Assembly (NCBI RefSeq): GCF_004684095.1
Contig: NZ_SRII01000008.1
Coordinates: 234,305 to 298,304, forward strand
Reading direction: 5' to 3'
DNA: 64,000 bases
From: Hymenobacter sp. UV11
GTDB lineage: Bacteria > Bacteroidota > Bacteroidia > Cytophagales > Hymenobacteraceae
Each line of letters starts with the position of its first letter. Positions within the stretch are counted from its first letter, which is position 1. Under the pieces are notes generated by a model, which saw nothing but the letters and a program-made list of their open reading frames with translations, was not told where the DNA came from and searched no databases. The translations under genes were made by a program, and so were the position numbers. Below, piece by piece: positions 25,294-34,758 of the stretch.

Positions 25294-26307
25294 CTAATCT
25301 TCCAGCACGTTGCTCATAAAGGTGCCTTTCAGGGCCAGCCACAGCAGCCACAGCGCCAGGCCCCAGCCCAGGTAGGACCGGTAAAAATCCTGCACGCTGC
25401 GGTAGCGCTGGGTACGAATATCCGACTTTTCGAGCCGGTCAATTTCGCCAAAAACCTGCTTGAGCGCGGCATTATCAGCAGCCCGAAAGAAGCGGCCGTC
25501 GGCCGCCTGGGCCAGCTGGCGCATAGTGGTTTCGTCGAGGCGGGTTTGCACGTAGCGGGGCTTGCCCGTGAGCGAGTCGCGGCCGTAGGGCACGAAGCCA
25601 TCCTCCCCCAACCCAATGGTATAGAGCCGGATACCGTAGGCGTGGGCCAGCTGCGCGGCCAGCTGCGGGTCGAGGCTGCCCGCGTTGCTCTCGCCATCCG
25701 AGAGCAGCACGCACACCCTGGATTTGGCCCGTGAATCGCGCAGGCGGTTGATGGCCACGCCCAGCGCCGTGCCAATGGCCGTGCCCTCGTCGGCGATGAG
25801 GCCCGGCCGCAGGCTGCGCAGGTTGCTGAGTAGCAAATCGTAGTCGGTAGTCAAGGGCACCAGCGAATAGGCCTGCCCGGCAAAGGCCACCAGCCCCAGC
25901 CGGTCGCCGGCCCTACCCCCCACAAACCGGCCAGCTAGGCGCTTGGCCGCTTCCAGGCGGGTTGGCTTCAGGTCCTCGATTTCCATGCTGCCCGATACGT
26001 CAATCGCCAGCACGATATCAATGCCGCGGCCGGTCTGGGTGAGGTGCTCGCTGGGGCGCTGGGGGCGCGCGGCCGCCACTACCAGCAGCGCCAGGCTCAG
26101 ACTGAGCACGAGGGTAGGGAGGAAGCGCAGGCCGGCGCGCCAGTCGGGCCGGATGCCGCCCGGCCCAAAGGCCACCACCACCTGCCGCCGCCGCCGGGCC
26201 AGCAGCCAGCGCAGCAGCGGTAGCAGCGGCACCAGGGCCAGCAGCAGCAGCAGGCGCGGGTGCTGCCACTCGTAGCCAGCCAGGGTGGCGTAGGAAAATA
26301 GATTCAT
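25294..26307 (-). CDS. BatA-like VWA membrane protein
   Basis: A 337-residue inner-membrane protein. Two N-terminal transmembrane segments (about 18-38 and 62-80), a VWA domain with MIDAS DVSGSM at 103-108 and LLSDGESNAG, and a C-terminal transmembrane segment (about 312-330). This is the layout of BatA/BatB of the Bat (aerotolerance) operon. BatA usually lies with a MoxR ATPase, a DUF58 protein and BatB-D; none is adjacent here, so the gene is an orphan or the operon is split. Confidence 0.85.
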   Translation of the reverse strand: MNLFSYATLAGYEWQHPRLLLLLALVPLLPLLRWLLARRRRQVVVAFGPGGIRPDWRAGLRFLPTLVLSLSLALLVVAAARPQRPSEHLTQTGRGIDIVLAIDVSGSMEIEDLKPTRLEAAKRLAGRFVGGRAGDRLGLVAFAGQAYSLVPLTTDYDLLLSNLRSLRPGLIADEGTAIGTALGVAINRLRDSRAKSRVCVLLSDGESNAGSLDPQLAAQLAHAYGIRLYTIGLGEDGFVPYGRDSLTGKPRYVQTRLDETTMRQLAQAADGRFFRAADNAALKQVFGEIDRLEKSDIRTQRYRSVQDFYRSYLGWGLALWLLWLALKGTFMSNVLED

Positions 26308-26415
26308 GCAAAAACGGCCAGGAGGCGCAAATTACGCCCGGCGGCCAACACCAGCGGGCAGCCCGGCCCGCGCGGGGTACCTTTGCCCGAACCCAATGCC
26401 CCCGCGGCCGGCCTC

Positions 26416-27078
26416 ATGATTCGTACCGTAATTTTTGACATGGATGGTGTTATTATCGACACCGAGCCTCTGCACCATCAGGCCTTCGTTACGCATTTTG
26501 CCGAGCTCGGCATTATGGTCACCGATACCGAATATGCCTCTCTACTAGGCTCTTCCACGCGCAATATCTTCCAGCGGCTCAAATTGGAGCATGGCTTACC
26601 GCAGGAAGTTGCCGAGCTGCTGCTGCGCAAACGCGAGCTGTTCAACCAGGCATTTGACGAAGATGCCAGCCTCGACCTGCTGCCCGGTGCCCGCACGCTC
26701 ATCGAAGATTTGCAGCAGCACGGGGTGCAGCTGGTAGTAGCCTCGTCGGCCTCCAAAGCCACGATTGGGCGGGTGTTTGAGCGCTTCGGCCTGGGGCCTT
26801 ATTTCTCGCATATCGTTAGTGGTGAAGACTTTCCACGGTCCAAACCCCATCCGGCCATCTTCCTGCACGCCGCGGCCGTGGCCGAAACGCCCGTGACCGA
26901 GTGCATTGTCATCGAAGACTCGGCCAATGGCGTGGCAGCGGCCAAGGCGGCCGGCATTTACTGCGTTGGCTACGCCAGCCCGCACTCAACCGGCCAAGAT
27001 TTGCACCTCGCCGACCGCGTCATCCAGCATTTCTCCGAGCTTTCGGCCGCGGGCATTCAGGCAATAGTAGGGGGGTAG
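26416..27078 (+). CDS. HAD-family hydrolase, beta-phosphoglucomutase-like
   Basis: A 220-residue HAD phosphatase/mutase starting at ATG 26416. Motif I is FDMDGVIIDTE (Asp8, Asp10), motif II VVASSASKA, the lysine of motif III is in PRSKPHPAIF and motif IV is VIEDSANGVAAAKAAG. The small helical cap sits between motifs I and II. The group includes beta-phosphoglucomutase, 2-deoxyglucose-6-phosphatase and similar sugar phosphatases. Substrate is not determined. Confidence 0.92.
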   Translation: MIRTVIFDMDGVIIDTEPLHHQAFVTHFAELGIMVTDTEYASLLGSSTRNIFQRLKLEHGLPQEVAELLLRKRELFNQAFDEDASLDLLPGARTLIEDLQQHGVQLVVASSASKATIGRVFERFGLGPYFSHIVSGEDFPRSKPHPAIFLHAAAVAETPVTECIVIEDSANGVAAAKAAGIYCVGYASPHSTGQDLHLADRVIQHFSELSAAGIQAIVGG

Positions 27079-27092
27079 GGCGCTGCGTTTGG

Positions 27093-27938
27093 CTAGTCGA
27101 AACGCCCCAGCTCCGTGCAGGCAAACGTCCATTCCGGCGTATCAAATTCGGTAGCTCCAGGGCCCGGCACAGCAAACCACGCGCCCAGCGCCGGCTGGTC
27201 CACGTTGCGCAGCAAATGGATATTTTGGGCCGGCATATAGCTCTGAGCCAAGAGTATATAGCGCTGGCCGGTGCGTGCATTGGTAGCCACGTCGGCTATC
27301 AGCACGGCGTGGCCGGGGCGGCCCCCGTGTACCAGCACGTCGCCGGGCTGCACCTGGGCCAGCGGCACGGGCTGCACTTCGCGGCTCAGCGACAGCGTGC
27401 CCGCGTAGCCAAACACTGGCAGCAGGTAGCGCCCCAGCGCCGCGTGGGTCGGGGCTTCGGTCGGCTTATCGGCGGGTAGCACGTCCTCGCCCTTCACCCG
27501 AAACGTGCGTCCGGCCACAAAATCCGAAAACCAAGCGTCGTAGCCGGTCGTCAGGTGAAAGTGAATCTTATTGGGATTTACGCTGAATAAATACTCGGCC
27601 CGCAGCCGCATCACGGCATCGGCGCACTGCTGCAAGTCTTTGGTGCCTGGGTCAATATCCACCACCGCGGCTACTACTGCTTGATTATCTTTTAGTTGCC
27701 CATTATACAGCCGCGCCGGCGTGCCGGCCGGCCGCAGGGGTAGCCCGCGCAGCCACTCGCCCCACGAGCCCGCCGCTACGGCCACGCGCTGGCTGCCCGC
27801 TGGCGGGGCCATGCGCTGGGCCAGGCGCTGCGCCAGCGCCGGCTGCGTCGCCAGCCACGGATACGCCGGGCCAGGAGGGGTAGGGGCCAGCGCAACCAGC
27901 GAACTCAAACAACCACTTACCAGAGAATTAACTTGCAT
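27093..27938 (-). CDS. DUF4846-family lipoprotein candidate
   Basis: The start is taken at the ATG ending at 27938, giving 281 residues. The longer frame upstream runs through a GC-rich hairpin and is not credible. The protein shows SWGEWLRGLPLRPAG, VAAVVDIDPGTKDLQQCADAVMRLRAEYL, and LPVFGYAGTLSLSREV, then PGDVLVHGGRPGHAVLIADVA, which match DUF4846. The N-terminus has a weak lipobox (LVSGC). The His-containing last segment hints at a hydrolase-like or binding fold, but function is not known. Confidence 0.82.
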   Translation of the reverse strand: MQVNSLVSGCLSSLVALAPTPPGPAYPWLATQPALAQRLAQRMAPPAGSQRVAVAAGSWGEWLRGLPLRPAGTPARLYNGQLKDNQAVVAAVVDIDPGTKDLQQCADAVMRLRAEYLFSVNPNKIHFHLTTGYDAWFSDFVAGRTFRVKGEDVLPADKPTEAPTHAALGRYLLPVFGYAGTLSLSREVQPVPLAQVQPGDVLVHGGRPGHAVLIADVATNARTGQRYILLAQSYMPAQNIHLLRNVDQPALGAWFAVPGPGATEFDTPEWTFACTELGRFD

Positions 27939-28012
27939 AGAGCAAAGGTATATAGGCTGCCTAAAGCTGAGATTGAGCTGGCCAGTATAACCCAAGTTGC
28001 GAGGCATGCTCC

Positions 28013-28106
28013 CCGGTCCGCCGGAGCGAGCCGGCCGACCGGTTGTCGTTACATGGGCCGCAGCTGGCAACGATAACCGGTCGGCCGGCTCACGCCGGCG
28101 GACCGG
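28013..28106. repeat. large GC-rich imperfect hairpin
   Basis: Outer arms 28013-28024/28095-28106 (12 bp) and inner arms 28028-28044/28075-28091 (17 bp) pair perfectly, with a 3-nt bulge on each side. The element is dyad-symmetric and resembles a repetitive extragenic palindrome. Confidence 0.9.
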
Positions 28107-28175
28107 CCAGGCGGCCCCGCCAACTGAAACTTTCCTCCGCAGCAAGCTGCTCTGCAACTTGAGTTAGTATAAGCA

Positions 28176-28206
28176 AAAAAATCCCGCCATTACGGGCGGG
28201 ATTTTT
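28176..28206. terminator. terminator of topA
   Basis: An 8-bp GC-rich stem (28181-28188/28195-28202), A7 on the left and T5 on the right. On the minus strand it lies directly after topA. Confidence 0.9.
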
Positions 28207-28227
28207 CGGTAGCGCCAAGTGCTACGG

Positions 28228-30711
28228 TTACTTGCTGGCGGCCGCTTTCTTAGGCGCGGCGGCCTTCTTAGCAGTTGCCGCAGGCTTTTTGGCCGGGGCT
28301 TTCTTCTTGGCAGCCGGTGCTTTAGCCGCCTTTTTGGCGGGAGCATCTGCTTCTTTGGCGGGCTTCTCAGCAACAGCTTTCTTGCCGAAGCGGCCGCCTT
28401 TGGCGGGCTTGTCGGGGGTAGCGGCGGCTAGCTCCAGGCAACGCTCCAGCGTGAGCTCGGCGGGCTCCTCGCCCTTCGGAATCTTCACGTTTTTCTTGCC
28501 TGCCACGATGTAGGGGCCGAACCGGCCGTTCAGCACCTGAATATCCGCGTTTTCGTCAAAGCTCTTGATTAGGCGCTCAGCATCCGATTTACGCTTGGCC
28601 TCAATCAGCACCACGGCCTCGTCGCCCGTGATGGTGTACGGGTCCTGCTCCTTGGTGAGCGAGTAAAACTTGCTGTCATGGCGAATGTAGGGGCCAAAGC
28701 GACCGAGTGCGGCGGCCATCGGCTTGTCCTCAAACTCGCCCACCACGCGCGGCAGCTTAAACAAATCCAGCGCCTCTTCGAGCGTAATGGTTTCGATAAA
28801 CATGCCTTTGCGCAGGTTGGCGTAGGCGGGCTTGGTTTCGCCTTCGGTGTCGCCCAGCGCCACGTAGGGGCCATATTTGCCGAGGCGGGCCGTTATTTTC
28901 TCGCCCGTTTCGGGGTGCAGGCCAATTTCGCGGGTGCTGCTGAGCGTGCTGCGCTCAATGTCCTGCCCGCGCTCTACGCTGGCGTGAAACGGCTCGTAGA
29001 AGCCCGCCAGCATGTGGCCCCACTCTTCGCGGCCGTTGGCAATCTGGTCAAACTCGTCCTCTACCTTGGCTGTGAACTGAAAGTCCACGATGTCAGGGAA
29101 GTGGTCAACCAGAAAGTCGGTGACTACCAGCGCTGTATCGGTCGGGAAAAGCTTGGCCTTATCCGCGCCGTAGGTTTCGGTGCGCTGCTCAGTCTTTACC
29201 TCATCGCCCACTAGCGCCAAGGTGTAAATCTTGCGCTCCTTGCCATCACGCGAGTCTTTTTCCACGTAGCCGCGCTTCTGCACCACGCTGATAGTCGGCG
29301 CGTAAGTGCTCGGTCGGCCGATGCCCATTTCCTCTAGCTTCTTCACCAGCGACGCCTCGGTGTAGCGGGCAGGGGGGGTAGAGAAGCGCTCGGTGGCGGT
29401 CAGGGTTTGCAGCGGCAGGTTTTGGCCCACGCTGAGGGGGGGTAGGCCGCGCGAAAACGAGCTTTCACCGTCGGCGGGCTGGTCGTCGTCGTCCTTGCTT
29501 TCGGCGTAAGCTTTCAAAAAGCCCTCAAACGTAATAACCTCACCCGTAGCCGAAAACGTGGTGCCCGGCTGCGTGCTGATGCCGATAACGGCCGTGGTGC
29601 GCTCAATGAGCGCGTCGGCCATCTGCGAACCCATGGCCCGCTTGCGAATGAGGTCATATAAGCGCTGCTCTGAGGCATCGGCGCCGGCCTTCAACTGCTT
29701 GAAATCGGTGGGGCGAATGGCTTCGTGGGCCTCCTGGGCCGAAGCCGACTTGGTTTTGAAGTGGCGCTCCAGCGCGTATTCGGCGCCGTAGGCGGCCTCG
29801 ATGGCCTCGCGGGCGCCCTTGCGGGCTTCCTCGCTCAGGTTCACCGAGTCGGTTCGCATGTAGCTGATGCGGCCGGCCTCGTACAGCTTCTGGGCCACCG
29901 TCATGGTCTGGGCCACCGAGAAACCTAGCTTGCGCGAGGCCTCCTGCTGCAGCGTAGAAGTGGTAAAGGGCGGCGCGGGGCTGCGCTTACCCGGCTTTTT
30001 GTCGAGGCTATTAATACTGTATGTCGCCCCGATGCAGCGCGCCAGGAAAGCCTCGGCCTCTTCGCGGGTTTTGTAGCGGGTAGGCAGTTCGGCTTCCAGC
30101 GTGGTGCCCTCGCCCACATCGAAACGCGCCACGATGCGGTAGGCGCTGGTAGCGGTGTGCTTGTTAATTTCGCGCTCGCGGTCCACCACTAGGCGCACGG
30201 CCACGCTCTGCACGCGGCCCGCCGACAGGCCGGCTTTCACCTTGCGCCACAGCACGGGGCTTAGCTCGAAGCCCACGAGGCGGTCGAGCACGCGGCGGGC
30301 CTGCTGGGCATTCACCAGATCGAGGTTTATCTCGCGCGGGTTTTGAATAGCAGCCAGAATCGCGGTCTTGGTAATCTCGCGAAACACAATGCGCCGCGTC
30401 TTGTCAGCCTTTAGATTAAGCGTCTCGGCCAGGTGCCACGAAATGGCCTCGCCCTCGCGGTCATCATCACTCGCCAGCCATACGGTTTCGGCCTCTTTCG
30501 CCAGCTTTTTAAGCTGCGAAATCAACTCGCGCTTGTCGGCATCCACCACGTAGGTGGGCTTGAAGCCATTGGCCACGTCCACGGCATTGTTGTCCTTGGG
30601 CAGGTCGCGAACGTGCCCGTAGCTGGAGCGCACTATGTAATCTTGGCCGAGGTAGCCTTCAATGGTTTTGGCCTTGGCGGGCGACTCGACGATAACTAGA
30701 TTTTTGACCAT
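28228..30711 (-). CDS. topA: DNA topoisomerase I
   Basis: An 827-residue type IA topoisomerase starting at the ATG ending at 30711 (MVKNLVIVESPAKAKTIEGYLG). The Toprim domain has the acidic DDDREGEAISWHL motif; the nucleophilic Tyr is in GRISYMRTDS at about residue 287. Four C-terminal repeats carrying GxFGPYI-type motifs follow in place of canonical zinc ribbons. The last 75 residues are Lys/Ala/Pro-rich and histone H1-like, a tail that would bind DNA non-specifically. It relaxes negative supercoils. A promoter candidate lies at 30795. Confidence 0.97.
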   Translation of the reverse strand: MVKNLVIVESPAKAKTIEGYLGQDYIVRSSYGHVRDLPKDNNAVDVANGFKPTYVVDADKRELISQLKKLAKEAETVWLASDDDREGEAISWHLAETLNLKADKTRRIVFREITKTAILAAIQNPREINLDLVNAQQARRVLDRLVGFELSPVLWRKVKAGLSAGRVQSVAVRLVVDREREINKHTATSAYRIVARFDVGEGTTLEAELPTRYKTREEAEAFLARCIGATYSINSLDKKPGKRSPAPPFTTSTLQQEASRKLGFSVAQTMTVAQKLYEAGRISYMRTDSVNLSEEARKGAREAIEAAYGAEYALERHFKTKSASAQEAHEAIRPTDFKQLKAGADASEQRLYDLIRKRAMGSQMADALIERTTAVIGISTQPGTTFSATGEVITFEGFLKAYAESKDDDDQPADGESSFSRGLPPLSVGQNLPLQTLTATERFSTPPARYTEASLVKKLEEMGIGRPSTYAPTISVVQKRGYVEKDSRDGKERKIYTLALVGDEVKTEQRTETYGADKAKLFPTDTALVVTDFLVDHFPDIVDFQFTAKVEDEFDQIANGREEWGHMLAGFYEPFHASVERGQDIERSTLSSTREIGLHPETGEKITARLGKYGPYVALGDTEGETKPAYANLRKGMFIETITLEEALDLFKLPRVVGEFEDKPMAAALGRFGPYIRHDSKFYSLTKEQDPYTITGDEAVVLIEAKRKSDAERLIKSFDENADIQVLNGRFGPYIVAGKKNVKIPKGEEPAELTLERCLELAAATPDKPAKGGRFGKKAVAEKPAKEADAPAKKAAKAPAAKKKAPAKKPAATAKKAAAPKKAAASK

Positions 30712-30794
30712 GCGGCAGCAGAATAGGGCAGGAAGTGCGGTTTTGCTAATTGTGTAGTGAACGCAGCCAGTGCCCGAAAAGTTAAAAGCGGCCA

Positions 30795-30823
30795 CAAAGA
30801 TGCATCGCTGACTTCATCTGCAA
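30795..30823 (-). promoter_or_regulatory. candidate promoter of topA
   Basis: On the minus strand, TTG (30821-30823) and CATCTTTG (30795-30802, 7 of 8 to consensus) are 18 nt apart. Confidence 0.3.
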
Positions 30824-30851
30824 CCGGCAAGCTACCTTCGAAAATGTTTGC

Positions 30852-30882
30852 ATTGCCGGATTGCCCCGCAGCCCTACTTTTG
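30852..30882 (+). promoter_or_regulatory. candidate promoter of the chemosensory operon
   Basis: ATTG at 30852-30855 and TACTTTTG at 30875-30882 (full match to TAnnTTTG) are 19 nt apart. The start codon of the receptor gene is 53 nt downstream. It overlaps the divergent topA control region. Confidence 0.5.
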
Positions 30883-30935
30883 CTGACTGTCCCCCGCGAA
30901 CCTTCGTTCGCCCCACCCTCACTGCCCCTTTGCCC

Positions 30936-33900
30936 ATGGCTTCCGCCAAAAAAGCAACTTCTCCTGACGCTCCACTCAACGGGGAAATCCCAACCGCTGA
31001 GTTGGTGCCCCCCGTGGGCCGTACCGACCAAACCCGCAAGCGCGGGGCCGGCCGCAACGCGGACCTGACTGATACCGACTACGTCAACGAGCAGCTCAAC
31101 CGGGTGCTCTTCGCTCTCGACGCTTTCAAAAAAGGCGACGTGTCGGTGCGCCTGACCAAGCAAAACGACGACATCTTCTCCGAAATCGCCGAGGCTTACA
31201 ACTCGATGGTGGAGATGATTGGGGGGGTAGGCGGCGAGGTATCGCGCATTTCGAAGGTGGCCGGTGTGGAGGGAAACCTCAAGGCCCGCGCCTCGGCCGA
31301 TGGGGCGGCCGGCTTCTGGCGCGATATGATTAACAACATCAACGGCCTGGTAGACAGCATTGCCGTGCCGGTGTTGGAGGTGGGCAAAGTACTGAAAAAC
31401 ATCAGCCGGGGCAACCTGGACGAGAGCTTTCAGATTCCGGTGTCTGGCGATTTTAAGGTGATGGCCGAAACCATCAACCGCACCATCGACAACCTCAACG
31501 TGTTCGCCGGTGAGGTAAGCCGCGTGGCGCAGGAAGTGGGCACGGAAGGCCGCCTCGGCGGCCAGGCCGTGGTGCCCAACGTGGGCGGTGTGTGGAAAGA
31601 GCTGACGGACAACGTGAACACGATGGCTCTGAACCTGACGAGCCAGGTGCGCGACATTGCCAACGTGGCCACGGCCGTAGCCCGCGGCGACCTCAGCCAG
31701 AAAGTAACCGTTGAGCTAAAGGGCGAGCTGCTGCAGCTCAAGCAGAACCTCAACCAGATGGTGGACTCGCTCAACCTGTTTGCCGGCGAGGTAACCCGCG
31801 TGGCCCTCGACGTGGGCACCGAGGGCAAGCTCGGCGGCCAGGCCAGCGTGCCGGGCGTGAGCGGCACCTGGAAAGACCTGACCGACAACGTAAACAACAT
31901 GGCCGCCAACCTGACCAGCCAGGTGCGCGACATTGCCAACGTGGCTACTGCCGTGGCCCGCGGCGACCTCAGCCAGAAGATGACGGTGAACGTGAAGGGC
32001 GAGATTCTGGAGCTGAAGAATATTCTGAACCAGATGGTGGACTCGCTCAACATCTTCGGCGACGAAGTAACCCGCGTGGCCCGCGAGGTGGGCACCGAGG
32101 GTAAGCTCGGCGGCCAGGCCGTAGTGCCGAGGGTAGGGGGCGTGTGGAAAGACCTGACGGACAACGTGAACACGATGGCCGCCTCGCTCACCAGCCAAGT
32201 GCGCGATATTGCCAACGTGGCTACCGCCGTGGCCCGCGGCGACCTCAGCCAGAAGATGGCGGTGGATGTGCAGGGCGAGATTCTCGACCTGAAGAACATC
32301 CTGAACCAGATGGTGGACTCGCTCAACATCTTTGCCGGCGAGGTAACCCGCGTGGCCCGCGAAGTGGGCACCGAGGGCATATTGGGCGGCCAGGCCAACG
32401 TGCCCCGCGTATCGGGCACCTGGAAAGACCTGACGGACAACGTGAATACGATGGCCTCGAACCTGACGAGCCAGGTGCGCGACATTGCCAACGTGGCCAC
32501 GGCCGTATCGCGTGGCGACCTCAGCCAGAAAATCACGGTAAACGTGCGCGGCGAGCTGCTGCAGCTCAAGGAAAACCTGAACCAGATGGTAGACTCGCTG
32601 AACGTATTCGGCGACGAGGTGACCCGAGTGGCCCGCGAAGTGGGCACCGATGGCAAGCTCGGCGGCCAAGCCGTGGTGCCGGGCGTGAAAGGCACCTGGA
32701 AAGACCTGACGGACAACGTAAACACGATGGCCGCCTCGCTCACCAGCCAGGTGCGCGACATTGCTAACGTAACGACGGCCGTGGCCCGCGGCGACCTCAG
32801 CCAGAAGGTGTCGGTGGACGTGCGCGGCGAGCTGCTCGACCTCAAGGACAACATCAACCAGATGGTAGACTCGCTCAATATCTTCGCCGGCGAGGTAACC
32901 CGCGTGGCCGTGGAAGTGGGCACCGAAGGCCAGCTGGGCGGACAAGCCAACGTACCCAACGTGAGCGGCGTGTGGAAAGACCTGACGGACAACGTGAACA
33001 CGATGGCCGCCAACCTCACCACCCAGGTGCGGGGCATCGTTAAAATCGTAACGGCCGTGTCGCAGGGCGACCTGACCCAGAAGCTGATGCTGGAAGCCGC
33101 CGGCGAAGTAGCCGACCTGGCCCAGACCATCAACCGCATGGTGGACGACCTCAACCGCCTGGCCTCGGAGGTAAGCCGCGTGGCCCGCGTGGCCGGCGCC
33201 GAGGGCAAGCTCACCGAGCGCGCCACGGTAGGCGGCGTGTCGGGCTCGTGGAAAGAGCTGGTCGATACCCTCAACGCACTGATTGAGAGCATTGCCCTGC
33301 CGGTGCTCGAAGTGAGCCGCGTGGTGCGCGCTATCTCGGAAGGCGACCTGACGCAGATGGTCGAGATTCAGACGACCGGCGATATTCTGTCGATGTCCAG
33401 CTCGCTGAACCAAGCCGTGGAAACGCTCAATGCGCTGCTCGGTGAAATCAACGACTCGGCGCAGGTAGTGGGCACCTCTTCGGAAGAGATGGTGGACAAA
33501 GGTCAGGAAATGAGCCGCGTAACCGTCGATGTGGCCCTGGCCATGCAACAGATGGCCGAAGGCGCCCAGAACCAGGCCCTCAAAACCGACCAGGCCTTTA
33601 AGCTGATTGAGGAAATCATGACGGCCACCAAGGAAACGGCCAACAAGGCCGACGTGGTGAACAAGTCGGCTATCATGGGTGAGCAGACCTCGCAGCAAGG
33701 CCTCAAAACGGTGGCTGAGGTGGTGAAGAACATGGAAGAGATATCCAGCGCCGCCACTCAGACTTCGCGCACCATTGAGGTGCTAAGCACCCGCTCGCAG
33801 GAAATCAGCAAGTCGCTGGGCGTAATTACCGACATTGCCTCGCAGACCAACCTGCTGGCCCTCAACGCCGCCATCGAAGCGGCCCGCGCCGGCGAGGCGG

Positions 33901-34733
33901 GTAGGGGCTTTGCGGTAGTAGCCGAGGAAATCCGCAAGCTGGCCGAAGGCTCGCGCAAGTCGGCCAACGAGATTGCTACCCTCGTGGAAGACGTGAAGAA
34001 GGACACGACCAGCGCCGCCAGCGCCATCAGCGCGATGGAAAGCCGGGTGCTGAAGGGCAAGAATGCCACCTTTGAAGCCAGCGCGGCCTTTAAGAATATT
34101 GCTACCAGCAGCGGCGAAACGCTGCGCACCTCGCGCGACATTCTCACGGCCACGGCCGTGCAGCAAACCTCGATTGGCGACGTGGTGAAGTACGTGGAGG
34201 AAGTAGTAGCCATTGCGGAGCAGACCGCCACCGGCACCCAGCAGGTAGCCGGCACGGCCCGCCAGCTGTCATCGTCGATGCAGGAGCTTACCAGTTCCTC
34301 GCAGCGCCTCTCCGACATTGCCGACGACCTGCAGGACGGCCTCGAAACCTTCCAGCTCTTCGACTACTTGCCTGAACCCGAGCCGGAGCCCGAACCCGAG
34401 CCCGCTCGCCGCCGCGTGCGCCGGCCCATGCCCGCTACCCCGGCCCCGGTAGCTGTGGCCCCGGCCCCGGTGGCCACCAGCCAGCGGGTTAGCAGCCGGC
34501 GCGCGCCGGCGCCTACCCCCTCGCCAGCCGCTGAAGTGCCCGCCAGCAATGGCCGCGTGAGCCGGGCCAACCGCCCTACCCCTGCTACCGAGGCGGCCAC
34601 GACCACTAGCAGCAAAACCACTGCCCGCCGGGCGCGCAATGCCGCGACAGCCGCTACCCCCCCGGCCCAGGAGAAAGAGGCCGCTACCACTCCGACGCGC
34701 GTTCGCACCAAAGTCAAGCGGTCGGGCAATTAA
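30936..34733 (+). CDS. soluble poly-HAMP methyl-accepting chemotaxis protein
   Basis: A 1265-residue receptor from ATG 30936. There is no transmembrane segment or periplasmic domain. After a charged N-terminus and one HAMP-like region, residues 188-739 consist of six tandem 92-residue units (two HAMP domains each), then further diverged HAMPs to about 860. The C-terminal signalling domain has the conserved hairpin tip EAARAGEAGRGFAVVAEEIRKLA (about 978-1000). A Pro/Ala/Arg-rich tail ends the protein. Poly-HAMP soluble receptors sense intracellular signals or connect to non-flagellar outputs. It heads a cluster with cheW, cheY, cheA and a cheC-like gene. Repeat units differ little at DNA level. 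Confidence 0.93.
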   Translation: MASAKKATSPDAPLNGEIPTAELVPPVGRTDQTRKRGAGRNADLTDTDYVNEQLNRVLFALDAFKKGDVSVRLTKQNDDIFSEIAEAYNSMVEMIGGVGGEVSRISKVAGVEGNLKARASADGAAGFWRDMINNINGLVDSIAVPVLEVGKVLKNISRGNLDESFQIPVSGDFKVMAETINRTIDNLNVFAGEVSRVAQEVGTEGRLGGQAVVPNVGGVWKELTDNVNTMALNLTSQVRDIANVATAVARGDLSQKVTVELKGELLQLKQNLNQMVDSLNLFAGEVTRVALDVGTEGKLGGQASVPGVSGTWKDLTDNVNNMAANLTSQVRDIANVATAVARGDLSQKMTVNVKGEILELKNILNQMVDSLNIFGDEVTRVAREVGTEGKLGGQAVVPRVGGVWKDLTDNVNTMAASLTSQVRDIANVATAVARGDLSQKMAVDVQGEILDLKNILNQMVDSLNIFAGEVTRVAREVGTEGILGGQANVPRVSGTWKDLTDNVNTMASNLTSQVRDIANVATAVSRGDLSQKITVNVRGELLQLKENLNQMVDSLNVFGDEVTRVAREVGTDGKLGGQAVVPGVKGTWKDLTDNVNTMAASLTSQVRDIANVTTAVARGDLSQKVSVDVRGELLDLKDNINQMVDSLNIFAGEVTRVAVEVGTEGQLGGQANVPNVSGVWKDLTDNVNTMAANLTTQVRGIVKIVTAVSQGDLTQKLMLEAAGEVADLAQTINRMVDDLNRLASEVSRVARVAGAEGKLTERATVGGVSGSWKELVDTLNALIESIALPVLEVSRVVRAISEGDLTQMVEIQTTGDILSMSSSLNQAVETLNALLGEINDSAQVVGTSSEEMVDKGQEMSRVTVDVALAMQQMAEGAQNQALKTDQAFKLIEEIMTATKETANKADVVNKSAIMGEQTSQQGLKTVAEVVKNMEEISSAATQTSRTIEVLSTRSQEISKSLGVITDIASQTNLLALNAAIEAARAGEAGRGFAVVAEEIRKLAEGSRKSANEIATLVEDVKKDTTSAASAISAMESRVLKGKNATFEASAAFKNIATSSGETLRTSRDILTATAVQQTSIGDVVKYVEEVVAIAEQTATGTQQVAGTARQLSSSMQELTSSSQRLSDIADDLQDGLETFQLFDYLPEPEPEPEPEPARRRVRRPMPATPAPVAVAPAPVATSQRVSSRRAPAPTPSPAAEVPASNGRVSRANRPTPATEAATTTSSKTTARRARNAATAATPPAQEKEAATTPTRVRTKVKRSGN
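31497..33152 (+). repeat. six tandem 276-bp coding repeats
   Basis: Units start at 31497, 31773, 32049, 32325, 32601 and 32877. Each encodes 92 residues beginning N-x-F-(A/G)-(G/D)-E-V and ending NQMVDSL, and contains the words LTDNVNTMA, SQVRDIANV and ARGDLSQK. DNA between units is highly similar over long stretches, suggesting recent duplication or gene conversion. Confidence 0.95.
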
Positions 34734-34758
34734 GTTTTTGTGTACCTCTACGGCTGCT

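Larger units (their letters stand above)
27939..28227. other. 289-nt intergenic stretch
   Basis: Apart from the large GC-rich hairpin at 28013-28106 and the topA terminator at 28176, I see no gene. Confidence 0.7.

Noticed and set aside
27939..28157. Extension of the DUF4846 frame upstream to 28157
   Set aside because: It would translate the GC-rich hairpin into an Arg/Gly-rich region with no homology; the ATG at 27938 starts a plausible signal.
31497..33152. Regular repeats at first sight like a CRISPR or satellite array
   Set aside because: Units are 276 bp, in frame and encode HAMP domains.
31430..33698. Antisense open frames of more than 600 codons opposite the receptor gene
   Set aside because: They mirror the tandem di-HAMP repeats on the other strand and reflect GC-rich codon structure; translated products are low-complexity without domains.
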